A DNA stretch of 64,000 bases from Nitrospira sp. CG24C (GTDB taxonomy: Bacteria; Nitrospirota; Nitrospiria; Nitrospirales; Nitrospiraceae). The position numbers and the translations under genes are program-made. The notes under the pieces are model-generated. The model was not told where the DNA came from, did not search any database, and saw only the letters and a list, made by a program, of their open reading frames with translations. The DNA lies in contig NEWR02000016.1 in assembly GCA_002869885.2 (NCBI GenBank), forward strand, positions 78,739 to 142,738, given 5' to 3'. Positions 43,301 to 51,400 of the stretch are shown one piece after another; position 1 is the first letter of the stretch; every line of letters begins with the position of its first letter.

Positions 43301-44508
43301 CGGCCAGTGAGACCCGTCACTCCCCCGGATGGCGCACCGGTGACGGTGATCGTGATGGCTTCCGAGGTCGTGAGGAGGCCGTCCGTGACGCTGAACGTGA
43401 GCGAGACTGTGCCGACCTGCGTCGCATCCGGCGTGAGCAGAAAGAGCCCCGTCTGGCTGTGGTAGCTCGCATGGGCCGGCAAGGGCAGCGGGGTGACGGC
43501 AAAGGTCACGGGATCGTTGTCCGGGTCGGTCGCCGTGGTGGTGAATGTGAGTGTGCTGCCGAGCGGGATCGTTTTGTTCCCGATCGGGGCCAGCTGGGGC
43601 GGGCCGTTGACGATCGTGAATGGGAGACTAGTGGAGGCGCCGCCGCCTGGTGCGGGATTCGTGACGGTCACCGGCACGGTGCCTTTGGCGGTGAGCAGCG
43701 CGGCGGGAATGGTTGCTGTGAGTTGCGTGGCGCTCACGACCGTGGTGACCAAGGCTGTCGTCCCGAACTGCACGATTGCCCCGTTCACGAACGACTGGCC
43801 GGTGACCGCGAGCGTCGTATTCGAACTCCCGCTCGGGAGACTCGCCGGCGAGAGCGTCGTGATCGAGGGCACGGGATTCGTCATCGCGCCGATCGTCACA
43901 TTAAATCGTGCGTTGCGGGTGGTGGCATCGAAGTAGAGCCGCAGGCCAACCGCGTTGTTGTGGCCGGGACATTTCGTCTCGTCCGGATTGGTCCCGATAC
44001 GGGTGCTGATCTTAACGGACAGCGTATCCGTGGTCCCGTTGAAGGGGACGGGTGAGAACGTCCCGAACGCAACCGTGGCCTCTTTGGCGTTGGCCGCGGG
44101 CCGGACGATCCCCGTGATGCAGCGCGTGAGCCCCGACGACACCAAGACTCCATTTTTGAAGACCTCGGCTTGGAGATCGAATTGCGTCCCTTGATCGTCG
44201 CTGTTCTTCAGCCCCAGCCAGACATGCAGATCGCTCAGGGCTGTCAGCGTTCCGCTGGTGAGGGAGGAAGCCGCCGGCCAGGTGCCGATGTCTTTCCAGA
44301 GATTGCCGCCGCTGAAGTTCACGCCGGCGGAGTCGCGAAACTTGGCCGTCGTCGTGGTAGGAGCCGTGGTGTTCAGCAGCAGTGTGGGTGGATTGTTGTC
44401 CGGGCCAGTGCCGTGGAGGAAGTAGTCGGAGGACGTCTGTGCGAACGCTGGCACCGCGAGGGCCAATCCCATCGCCAGCGCGGTGAGTGATATCAACCAT
44501 CGTCGCAT
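40336..44508 (-). CDS. Secreted YD-repeat (RHS-like) protein, probably truncated at the C-terminus
   Basis: 1390 residues. Signal peptide (LTALAMGLALAVPAFAQ), a Thr/Ser-rich beta domain, an IPT/TIG domain (about 213-300, SITTLSPASLPSGSSNTT), a cadherin-like Ig domain (about 305-390), a carboxypeptidase-regulatory-like domain (about 395-465), further beta regions, and from about 1120 YD repeats (NGNATTYAYNGSSQLTTI, YDSTGRLNQVTLPTG, TITRDPQGNPTRI). It ends at TYDSRGVPSACPIEDSVSTRR, with no RHS core or toxin domain, close to the transposase at 39294. The last 15 residues do not follow the repeat pattern. Codon use is strongly GC-rich and long open frames occur antisense. Likely a cell-surface protein; toxin delivery cannot be claimed. 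Confidence 0.78.
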   Translation of the reverse strand: MRRWLISLTALAMGLALAVPAFAQTSSDYFLHGTGPDNNPPTLLLNTTAPTTTTAKFRDSAGVNFSGGNLWKDIGTWPAASSLTSGTLTALSDLHVWLGLKNSDDQGTQFDLQAEVFKNGVLVSSGLTRCITGIVRPAANAKEATVAFGTFSPVPFNGTTDTLSVKISTRIGTNPDETKCPGHNNAVGLRLYFDATTRNARFNVTIGAMTNPVPSITTLSPASLPSGSSNTTLAVTGQSFVNGAIVQFGTTALVTTVVSATQLTATIPAALLTAKGTVPVTVTNPAPGGGASTSLPFTIVNGPPQLAPIGNKTIPLGSTLTFTTTATDPDNDPVTFAVTPLPLPAHASYHSQTGLFLLTPDATQVGTVSLTFSVTDGLLTTSEAITITVTGAPSGGVTGLTGRVDDTSQHPLDNLAVSLKGTALSTMTAADGTFILTSATMPTGRQQLVVTGLPQNFANLVAPVDIIPNVSNQLPQPLTLPPLDTATAVTVNPAAATTLTSSTLNVTVTIPPHTAKNPDGTDYSGQLTLSPVPEYGRPESRPIELRPGLSVTIQPAGIIMDPPAPITFPNLDNLPPGNDVDIWSLYPETGTFLQVGTARVSADGQRLETISGGVRRTAWHFALAPGVNSRTGQTQQAGPCTPCDTGSQGDLTEGALTQKLVIPGVRSVGAVRNLTLRYTSTSADVRPILPVDALLQQRAAVPPTFSARLTVAGTQQGNELFWNAAGLPENVDSVSRLGVQFDARGLATGRYPYELMLFSNYPQSSIGGARTDHLLLRNERASAFGAGWTLDGLDRLLPQNNGTLLLAQGDGRLQVYGQAGRPLVIDSFSLARSLTVAGRSTSFVAGQAHAQARADLLNPANFAPAGIVPRSVTLRTGLDTLTLDGLAGTDMFILNYPASQLTSSEVVVLEQFVAEGGALLEMRDAVSTRPLLLGTLPGSFIADTAIDITPEGATSPLGQGPFGNVGPALTMGGNGSYATTDDATVIARNDAGPNVLLFQPTAPSSRGRAVVVGDEEIFASGFVNPASNQYNNLNNRPFFLNTIAFLAGAPGFRTPLPLPGTSPIFQGPPGEFSTIVQQSDGTYTRRLKDGTTYRFNAQGLQTSIADRNGNATTYAYNGSSQLTTITDPASQVTTLAYDTQGRLASITDPAGRVTTVLHDAVGALTAITAPDGSTETFAYDPQRRMTQRTDARGTLYQYQYDSTGRLNQVTLPTGQTRKLSPSQRLAVPNVAAGEGTPANPAPLAAPVNSAMFTDANTHTTSFETDPLGRVTKQIDPLNRTTTITRDPQGNPTRIQRPNGAITTMTYDAKGNLLTSTEQAIAATTSFLYEPTFNQVTRITDPKGNQTNITYDVKGNPLTITDADNKVTTFTYDSRGVPSACPIEDSVSTRR

Positions 44509-44727
44509 CGTGACCGCCTTGTGTGAAGGGGGGATTGCGTTTGTGCGGTCCAGAGGCCCGCGGTCCTTCTACGCGCTCGCGGGCACAAAGTCAAGGGAGG
44601 AATACGAAGGATGAATATTTTATTCAGATTGGAAGTGTGTGACGACGCACGGAGCACGATATGTCTTGTGCAAGGCGGCGTGGCGTACACGGCCTCTTGA
44701 AAAGTTCTTCTGCGAATGGGAGAGTAG

Positions 44728-45726
44728 ATGTGTGATGTCACGATATCGCTTATGCGCCTGACCTTCACGATTCAACGATTCAATCCTGAAGTCGATTCCA
44801 TTGTTCATCCTCAAGAGTTCCGGCTCGACGTCGGCCGCGGGATGACGGTGCTCGATGCGTTGATCCGTATCAAGAACGAGTGCGACGGGAGCCTGGCGCT
44901 TCGTTATTCCTGCCGCTCTGCCATTTGCGGCTCTTGCGCGATGACGATCAACGGCAGCGAGAAACTCGCCTGCCGCACCTCGCTCCGCAAAGAACTTGAA
45001 CAGCATGGGCACATCGCGGTCGCGCCGTTGCGCAACTTGCCGGTGATCAAGGATCTGGTCGTGGATATGGCGTCGTTTTGGGAGAAGATTCGCGACGTGC
45101 ATCCCTGGCTGGTGTCAGGGGCTAGGCCTACAGATGAGGACATACCTGTTCAGACGCAGGTGCAAGGCCGTGCCAATCCGCAGTTTCACAATGTCGATGC
45201 CTGTATCATGTGCGGCGCATGCGTTGCGGCTTGTACCGTGCATGAAGTATCAAAGGGATTTGCCGGTCCTGCAGCCTTGGCGAAGGCCGATCGCTTCCTC
45301 TCCGACCCACGCGAAGTTCCTTCAGCGACAAGGGCTAGACTTTCGGCGCTCCAAGACGAACATGGGATCTGGGACTGTACACGCTGCAATTTCTGTGTGG
45401 AGGTCTGCCCGAAAGATGTCAAACCCATGGAGGCGATCATCCGGTTGCGGCGGGCCTCACTTGAACGGGGCATGACGACGACCGGCGGCGCGCGCCACGT
45501 CCTTGGCTTTACCGAGCTGGTCGAGCAGCAGGGACGTTTGAACGAAGCGATCATGCCGTTGAAAGTGGTCGGGTTCGCCCCGCGAGGGCTGCTGCATATC
45601 CTGCCTCTGGGCATGAAAATGTTCTTTAAAGGGAAAGTCCCTAATCCCTTCGGACATTCGTTTCCTGGGCTCAGCCAGCTCCAGGCCTTCATCGAGCGAG
45701 TGCGGCGGGCCACGCCGCCGGTCTGA
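44728..45726 (+). CDS. sdhB: Succinate dehydrogenase/fumarate reductase iron-sulfur subunit
   Basis: Electron-carrying subunit with a 2Fe-2S plant-type ferredoxin domain (C62, C67, C70, C82 in YSCRSAICGSC...AC) and an alpha-helical ferredoxin domain with CIMCGACVAAC (159-169) and CTRCNFCVEVC (217-227). Canonical SdhB has CxxxxxCxxxC at the last site and binds 3Fe-4S; the extra C220 predicts a second 4Fe-4S, as in type E enzymes. Start is ATG 44728 with GGGAGAG, or ATG 44752. No sdhA or membrane subunit adjoins; a matching two-CCG subunit is at 57024. Followed five bases later by archease. Confidence 0.9.
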   Translation: MCDVTISLMRLTFTIQRFNPEVDSIVHPQEFRLDVGRGMTVLDALIRIKNECDGSLALRYSCRSAICGSCAMTINGSEKLACRTSLRKELEQHGHIAVAPLRNLPVIKDLVVDMASFWEKIRDVHPWLVSGARPTDEDIPVQTQVQGRANPQFHNVDACIMCGACVAACTVHEVSKGFAGPAALAKADRFLSDPREVPSATRARLSALQDEHGIWDCTRCNFCVEVCPKDVKPMEAIIRLRRASLERGMTTTGGARHVLGFTELVEQQGRLNEAIMPLKVVGFAPRGLLHILPLGMKMFFKGKVPNPFGHSFPGLSQLQAFIERVRRATPPV

Positions 45727-45731
45727 CGTCC

Positions 45732-46166
45732 ATGGCTTGGACCTTTCGATTTCTTGAAGAGATTGCCCTGGCTGATATCGCCTTCGAGGCCGAGGGGGAG
45801 TCGGTCGAGGAGGTCTTTCGCGGCGCGACGCAGGCTATTCTAGAGAGCATGGCAACTCCTTCCACGGTGTCGGGAGTATGGGAGCATGTGATTGAACGAA
45901 GCGATGTCGATCCGTCTGCGCTGTTGTTCGATTGGTTGTCGGAGGTGGTCTACTGGAAGGATGCAGCTGGGGTGGTCTATCGGGAGGCGCCGCTGACCCT
46001 GGTGCAGGATGGGGGCGTTTGGCTGTTGCAGGCAAGGCTGATCGGCGCGCCGGTGGATCGGCAGACACAAGAACTCCACGCCGATGTGAAGAGTGTTACA
46101 AAACATCTCTACGAGCTCAAGCAGACAGACGACCGCTGGAAGGTGCGCGTGGTGCTCGATGTATGA
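45732..46166 (+). CDS. Archease
   Basis: 144 residues. FRFLEEIALADIAFEAEGES at the start, DVDPSALLFDWLSEVVYWKD and the closing HADVKSVTKHLYELKQ match archease, which speeds RtcB guanylylation by placing the catalytic metals. rtcB follows 90 bases later across a nonamer repeat, so partner genes are adjacent. Confidence 0.92.
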   Translation: MAWTFRFLEEIALADIAFEAEGESVEEVFRGATQAILESMATPSTVSGVWEHVIERSDVDPSALLFDWLSEVVYWKDAAGVVYREAPLTLVQDGGVWLLQARLIGAPVDRQTQELHADVKSVTKHLYELKQTDDRWKVRVVLDV

Positions 46167-46170
46167 GAAA

Positions 46171-46249
46171 AGTGCTGAGTGCTGAGTGCTGAGTGACGGG
46201 CGAGATGAACCAAATAAACTAAATAGACCAAATGAACCAGACAAACCAT
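46171..46249. repeat. AGTGCTG triplicate and nonamer array (locus 3)
   Basis: 46171-46193 has three tandem AGTGCTG copies; 46204-46249 has units GAACCAAAT, AAACTAAAT, AGACCAAAT, GAACCAGAC in one orientation only, ending just before the rtcB ATG. Confidence 0.75.
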
Positions 46250-46256
46250 CCCTGAG

Positions 46257-47708
46257 ATGAATCTCAACACCAACATGACGGTCAATCGGATTACGGACGA
46301 GATTTGGGAAATTCCCATTTCTGAAAAGCCCGGCATGTTAGTGCCGGCCAGGATTTATGCCACCAAGGGCATTCTTCAGGCCATGGACTCCGGGGTCTTC
46401 GATCAGGTGACGAATGTCGCCTGCTTGCCGGGCATCAGCCGGTATGCGCTCTGTATGCCGGACGGGCATTGGGGCTATGGATTTCCGATCGGAGGTGTCG
46501 CGGCGTTCGATGTGCAGGACGGGGTCATTTCTCCCGGCGGTGTGGGCTACGACATCAACTGCGGCATGCGGTTGATTCGGACGGACTTAACGCTGGCGGA
46601 TGTACAGCCTCACTTGGAGCGGCTCATGACCGAACTCTTTCGGAAAGTTCCGGCCGGTGTCGGAGCGAGCGGATTTGTTCGGCTCTCGGGGGAAGAATTC
46701 GGTCGGGTGATGACTCGTGGGGCCAAGTGGTGTGTGGAACGGGGATACGGGTGGCATCGGGATCTTGCCCGCATGGAAGAAGGTGGCTGCATCGAAGGGG
46801 CCGATCCGTCGGTCGTAACCGACCACGCGATTAAACGAGGCATCAATCAGCTGGGGACCTTGGGATCTGGCAATCACTATCTCGAAGTCCAGGTGGTCTC
46901 GAACGAACGGATATTCGATCCGGTCACGGCAGCGGCGCTCGGCATTACCGGTAACGAGCAGATCGTCGTGATGGTCCATTGCGGTTCGCGCGGATTCGGC
47001 CATCAGGTGGCGAGCGACTATCTCAAGCGGTTTGAGAAATCCATGCGCCGCTTTGGCATCACCGTGCAGGATCAGCAACTGGCCTGCGCGCCGTTTCGAT
47101 CTCCCGAGGGGCAGGAGTATTTTTCGGCCATGAATTGTGCCGCGAACACGGCCTTTGCCAATCGCCAAGTTATCACGCACCAGATTCGCGAATCCTTCGC
47201 GAGAGTCTTCGGCCAGTCTGCAGAATCATTGGGGATGGAGTTGGTGTATGACGTGGCGCATAACATTGCCAAGGTTGAACAGTATCCGGAAGGGGACCTG
47301 GTCGTGCATCGCAAAGGAGCAACCAGATCATTCGGGCCTGGGAGTCTGGAGTTGCCGGACATGTTTCGACAGACAGGCCAGCCGGTCATCTGCGGGGGTT
47401 CGATGGAGACCGGGTCATACTTGTTGGTGGGAACCGACCGGGCAGTGCGTGACACGTTTGGATCGACGATGCACGGGGCCGGGCGAACGATGTCGCGCGC
47501 GCAAGCGAAAAAAACCATTCGCGGTGCACAGCTACAAGAACAGATGAAACAGCGCGGCATTCTGGTCAAAGCCGTATCGATGTCGGGCCTCGCGGAAGAG
47601 GCGGGCTTGGCCTACAAAAATATCTCTGAGGTGGTCGAATCGGTCGATCGTGCAGGAATTACAAGAAAGGTGGCGGAATTGCGCCCGATAGGGAATATAA
47701 AGGGGTAG
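46257..47708 (+). CDS. rtcB: RNA-splicing ligase RtcB
   Basis: GTP- and Mn-dependent 3'-phosphate/5'-OH RNA ligase used in RNA repair. SPGGVGYDINCGMRL carries the metal Asp and Cys, LGSGNHYLEVQ, VHCGSRGFGHQ and YDVAHNIAKVE further ligands, and HRKGATRSFGPG the His that is guanylylated. SYLLVGT and GAGRTMSR close the active site. 483 residues, normal. Coupled with archease upstream; no sigma54 rtcR regulator is adjacent, unlike E. coli. Confidence 0.96.
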   Translation: MNLNTNMTVNRITDEIWEIPISEKPGMLVPARIYATKGILQAMDSGVFDQVTNVACLPGISRYALCMPDGHWGYGFPIGGVAAFDVQDGVISPGGVGYDINCGMRLIRTDLTLADVQPHLERLMTELFRKVPAGVGASGFVRLSGEEFGRVMTRGAKWCVERGYGWHRDLARMEEGGCIEGADPSVVTDHAIKRGINQLGTLGSGNHYLEVQVVSNERIFDPVTAAALGITGNEQIVVMVHCGSRGFGHQVASDYLKRFEKSMRRFGITVQDQQLACAPFRSPEGQEYFSAMNCAANTAFANRQVITHQIRESFARVFGQSAESLGMELVYDVAHNIAKVEQYPEGDLVVHRKGATRSFGPGSLELPDMFRQTGQPVICGGSMETGSYLLVGTDRAVRDTFGSTMHGAGRTMSRAQAKKTIRGAQLQEQMKQRGILVKAVSMSGLAEEAGLAYKNISEVVESVDRAGITRKVAELRPIGNIKG

Positions 47709-47735
47709 CTGCCTGCTGTTTTGCAAGGTGCGATG

Positions 47736-48098
47736 ATGGAACAACGAAAGAACCTCCGGCTTCCTGTTAAATTTCGCAGTTCGTTTTCTTCCGTCGGCAT
47801 GGTCGGCGGAGAGGGCCGCGTCGCCGACCTCTCCACCAGGGGTTGTCGCATCGAAAGCTCCATCGATGTTCAGCCAGGCGCCTCGCTGGAGGTCCAGATC
47901 AAGACGATAATAGAGGACAAACCCCCGATTCAGATTCAGTCGGCGATTGTCCGGTGGAGCAGAGAGCAGCAATTCGGCCTTGAGTTTGAGGTGATTACTC
48001 CGACTGAATGGGCCCACCTTCAGGACACAGTGAAGCAGATCGAACTGGAGCCCTATCAACGGGACAGGCAGGCTGCCGAACTTCGCGAATCTTCTTGA
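47736..48098 (+). CDS. Single-domain PilZ protein
   Basis: About 120 residues. RKNLRLPVKFRSSFS gives the RxxxR motif and DLSTRGCRIES the D/NxSxxG motif of c-di-GMP-binding PilZ domains; VRWSREQQFGLEFEVIT completes the barrel. ATG 47736 fits the AAGGTG ribosome site best; ATG 47733 is also possible. Soluble effector; partner unknown. Lies between rtcB and the cytochrome/porin operon, close to a GGDEF-EAL gene 6 kb away. Confidence 0.85.
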   Translation: MEQRKNLRLPVKFRSSFSSVGMVGGEGRVADLSTRGCRIESSIDVQPGASLEVQIKTIIEDKPPIQIQSAIVRWSREQQFGLEFEVITPTEWAHLQDTVKQIELEPYQRDRQAAELRESS

Positions 48099-48237
48099 GT
48101 CTGCGTAGCACGAATCTCCCCCGCATCAGTGCGTAATTCCTAAAATAGATTGCCAGAAGTGAACGATCTGCTAACGTCATAACGACGCGAGCGGTCTGTG
48201 CTGATGCAGTTGTGGATGCACATGGCCGGTCAAACGC

Positions 48238-49641
48238 ATGCCCGATTATTCAATAGGAAAAGTGCCCACTGTGTTCACGCGTGTCTCCATCCTCATCGTC
48301 GCGCTGAGTATCCTCTGCGGGACGCTACTGACTTTCCTCCTGGCGCCTGATGAAGCGCAGGCGATCCCGGCCTTTGCCAGGAAATACAATACCAACTGCA
48401 TGGACTGCCACACGGCGCCGCCGATGTTGAACGCCTTCGGCCAGCGGTTTCTCGAAAACGGCTATCAACTGCCAGGCACAGAAGATGGCGGCAGTACCGG
48501 TAAGAAAAAATTAGGCGATCTGAATCTCGACGATGTGAACCAGTATGTCGGCTTCCGTCTGGTCGGCAATGCGGTGAGCAGTTGGGGTTTCAAGAAACAG
48601 AACCCTGCAAGCTCCGGGATTGTTGAAAATAAAACCGAGTTTACATTTCCTGAAAATTTCGTGTTGTTCGCCGGCGGAACCGTAGCCAAAAACGTGGGGT
48701 TTATGGTCGAGTTGGGCCATGACGTCCAAGCGGGTGGCGCCGAGGTGGAGCGGGGCTTTGTGACCTTCAACAACCTCGGGTCTCATAATCTCGCGCATCT
48801 GCGAGTCGGAAAGTTCGACCCCAACACCTTCTCGTCCTATGCCACGGTGCGTCAACAGTTAGGAGATGTCGAGGAAAGCCAGAAGGGCGGGTGTGCGGCG
48901 CCCGCTCCCTGTGGCTTTAACCGGGTGGGCCTCTCGCCCAGCGCATTCGCCACAAAGTTTTACGGCCTCTACGATCGGTCGGGCAATGGTCTCTCCCCCT
49001 TCGCCTCCTCGCTCTATAACTCAGGGCATGAAACCGGCGTCGATGTGCATGGGCGTCCGTTCGGGGATTGGTTCCTCTATCAGGTCGGGGTGCTGAATGG
49101 AGCCAACGAGTCCTTGGGCGATTCGAACAAGGGCAAGGATGTCTACGGCATGGTTCGGTTCGACTATGCGCAGTCGAATTTTTTTTCCGCCAGCATGTCG
49201 GGGTTCGTCTACCAAGGCAACAGCAACGCGAAAGTGCAGACGCGCGAAGACGTGAACTGGAATCGCTATGGGCTATCGGCGCGGGCCACCTACATGATGG
49301 TCGATGTCTACGCCGCATATTCCGTCGATAAGATCAACAAGACGCCGACCGGTGTGGCCGGTTTGTTCGACTCCACCGCAACCGGTCTGACCGTCGGTGC
49401 CGATGCCTATGTGACGAGCCAAACGCTGGTGTCCTTGCGGTACGACAACCTGGATGCAGGCGGCATGCTGGCTCAGCGAACATCTGCCTCGTTTGTCGGC
49501 GTGCAAGCAAAGCATTTTCTCCGTGCCAATGTGGCGATTTTCGCCAGAAGCGATTTCAATCTCAGGCAATCGGAAGGCGGAGATATCGCGGCGCGGAATC
49601 TCAGAAACGCCTTCTTTTCCGGAATCGATGTGATTTTCTGA
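48238..49641 (+). CDS. Outer-membrane barrel-like protein with N-terminal c-type haem motif
   Basis: Signal peptide (residues 15-42), then one CMDCH haem site at 54-58 in NTNCMDCHTAPPMLNAFG, followed by about 380 residues with the alternating aromatic/polar pattern of a beta-barrel (GFVYQGNSN, YAAYSVDKINK, and the C-terminal FFSGIDVIF ending in Phe, the outer-membrane insertion signal). So a haem-plus-porin fusion, probably moving electrons or solutes across the outer membrane. Downstream genes encode a dihaem cytochrome and a cupredoxin-like protein on the same strand. Confidence 0.8.
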   Translation: MPDYSIGKVPTVFTRVSILIVALSILCGTLLTFLLAPDEAQAIPAFARKYNTNCMDCHTAPPMLNAFGQRFLENGYQLPGTEDGGSTGKKKLGDLNLDDVNQYVGFRLVGNAVSSWGFKKQNPASSGIVENKTEFTFPENFVLFAGGTVAKNVGFMVELGHDVQAGGAEVERGFVTFNNLGSHNLAHLRVGKFDPNTFSSYATVRQQLGDVEESQKGGCAAPAPCGFNRVGLSPSAFATKFYGLYDRSGNGLSPFASSLYNSGHETGVDVHGRPFGDWFLYQVGVLNGANESLGDSNKGKDVYGMVRFDYAQSNFFSASMSGFVYQGNSNAKVQTREDVNWNRYGLSARATYMMVDVYAAYSVDKINKTPTGVAGLFDSTATGLTVGADAYVTSQTLVSLRYDNLDAGGMLAQRTSASFVGVQAKHFLRANVAIFARSDFNLRQSEGGDIAARNLRNAFFSGIDVIF

Positions 49642-49654
49642 GGGGAGATAGTTG

Positions 49655-50425
49655 ATGCGAATCCGCACACTTGCCGCTATCGGCGCCGGTCTTGTGATGC
49701 TCAGCGCGGCGTCATTCGCGCAAGCCGTGAAGCCTGAAGAGACTCAGGCGACCAGGGAAAAGGGGGAGCAGATCTATGACCGGGCATGCTTTCTCTGTCA
49801 TGGCGCTGACGGAAAGGGCGATGGACCGGCCGGCTGGTTCATCGGCCGCTATGAAGCGCCACGCCCCCGCGACTTTACCGGAGGGGGGTTCAAGTTCCGC
49901 AGCACGCCATCCGGCGAACTGCCGACGGACCAAGACCTGTTCCGCATGGTGACGCAGGGTATCCCCGGCAGTATGCCGGCGTACGTCGGATTGAGCGAAG
50001 AGGAGCGGTGGCAGGTGATTGCCTACATCAAAACGTTCAACCAGTCGTTCAAGAAAGAGAGACCCATGGCCCTGTCCCTGCCCAATCCTCCAGGTCCTCC
50101 ATCGGATGCCGGAATTGAAAACGGACGCAAGACCTATATCAAGTATGGATGCCAGAACTGTCACGGGGATAACGGCTACGGAGACGGGAAAGAAGCGCTC
50201 GATGGCAACTTGAAGGATACATATGGGTTGACGATTTCTCCCGGCGACCTGACCGGGCGGACATCGCTCAAGGGAGGGTCTTCCGCCCATGCGATCTACC
50301 GCACAATCATGACAGGGTTAAACGGCACACCTATGCCGTCCTATGCCGATACCATCGGCGGCAACGACAAGGACGTCTGGGATCTCGTGTACTACATTCT
50401 CTCGTTATCGCAGGAAAGACCATGA
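49655..50425 (+). CDS. Dihaem cytochrome c
   Basis: Signal peptide, then two class I cytochrome c domains: CFLCH at 45-49 with the Met ligand in GSMPAY, and CQNCH at 167-171 with TPMPSY. 256 residues, periplasmic electron carrier. Start ATG 49655 has GAGGGGAG eight bases before. The stop overlaps the next start (ATGA). Confidence 0.93.
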   Translation: MRIRTLAAIGAGLVMLSAASFAQAVKPEETQATREKGEQIYDRACFLCHGADGKGDGPAGWFIGRYEAPRPRDFTGGGFKFRSTPSGELPTDQDLFRMVTQGIPGSMPAYVGLSEEERWQVIAYIKTFNQSFKKERPMALSLPNPPGPPSDAGIENGRKTYIKYGCQNCHGDNGYGDGKEALDGNLKDTYGLTISPGDLTGRTSLKGGSSAHAIYRTIMTGLNGTPMPSYADTIGGNDKDVWDLVYYILSLSQERP

Positions 50426-51387
50426 CGGGTAGGAGCAGTATGGTTAGTCGTCCCGCGATGTCGGTGCAGGCGTTCATTCGCCTGTGCGCAGTCGCTGTGC
50501 CAATCGCGCTGATCGGACCGGCCTCTTGGTCGCCGCTCCTTGCCGCGTCGGAGTTGGGCGCTACCCAGGACGACAGGGGCCGCAAGGCGCCCGTCTCTCA
50601 GCAATTGCACGGCCTTGCGCCGGGTCCGGCAGCCAAATTTCGCCGGCCACGAGAGGTGGCTCCTTCTATAGGCGAGCCACAAGCAGAGTACCCTGGTCTA
50701 GCGGTCTCGCAGCCAGGCAGCGAAGCCCAGCCGGCGAGGTCGGCATTTTCAGAATCGACCGGACCTGTGATTGTCGGACGAGTCCTGTACCGGGGGCCGG
50801 TACCAGCTCCGATCCAGATGCAAGTCAATCGTGATCCGGACGTGTGCGGGACGACTGTATCGACCTCCGCTCTCTCAGTCGATGGAGCCACCTATGGATT
50901 ACGGAATGCCGTGGTGCATGTGGAGCCGGGTGCCGGCGAGGCCTCTGCCAGAATAGTTGCGACGACTTCTGCCGTCGTTCGAAACAAAGAATGCCGGTTC
51001 CATCCCCATGTCGCGGCAGCGCAGGTGGGGGCTGAGGTGCAAATTATCAACGACGATCCGGTAATGCACAATACCAATATTATCGTCGCGAATAACACGG
51101 CGCTCAATGTGGCGATGGTGGCGGGAGGGAACCCGATCAAGAAACAGTTGAAGAAATCAGGCCTGCACCTGGTGAAATGTAACGTGCATAAGTTTATGCA
51201 GGCGTACCGGCTGGTGTTTGACGATCCGTATTTTAGCGAGACGACCGAGTCCGGGCAGTTCTCGATTGTCGGCGTCTCTCCTGGATCGCGCAGGATCAGC
51301 GTGTGGCATGAGACCTTGGGCATGCTGGAGAAGGACGTGCAGGTTCCAGTGCGCGGCACTGTCGTTGTAGATCTGGAATATAAATAA
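50422..51387 (+). CDS. Exported cupredoxin-like protein
   Basis: 321 residues; signal peptide ending near LLAASE, then a long disordered Pro-rich region (45-112). The folded part (about 115-321) has PVMHNTNI (H216) and KCNVHKFMQ (C253, H256, M259), the His-Cys-His-Met ligand pattern of type 1 copper sites in plastocyanin-like proteins; a DPDVCG and KECRFHPH segment add further Cys. Last 55 residues resemble a carboxypeptidase-regulatory-like fold. Periplasmic electron carrier or copper-binding protein. ATG overlaps the cytochrome stop by four bases. Confidence 0.8.
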   Translation: MTGRSSMVSRPAMSVQAFIRLCAVAVPIALIGPASWSPLLAASELGATQDDRGRKAPVSQQLHGLAPGPAAKFRRPREVAPSIGEPQAEYPGLAVSQPGSEAQPARSAFSESTGPVIVGRVLYRGPVPAPIQMQVNRDPDVCGTTVSTSALSVDGATYGLRNAVVHVEPGAGEASARIVATTSAVVRNKECRFHPHVAAAQVGAEVQIINDDPVMHNTNIIVANNTALNVAMVAGGNPIKKQLKKSGLHLVKCNVHKFMQAYRLVFDDPYFSETTESGQFSIVGVSPGSRRISVWHETLGMLEKDVQVPVRGTVVVDLEYK

Positions 51388-51400
51388 AATCAGGCCGTTG

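Noticed and set aside
42361-44055. 564-codon open frame on the plus strand opposite the YD-repeat gene
   Set aside because: It is antisense to a clear secreted protein with domains; the strong GC bias of that gene makes stop codons rare on the other strand. Arg-rich translation has no recognisable motif.
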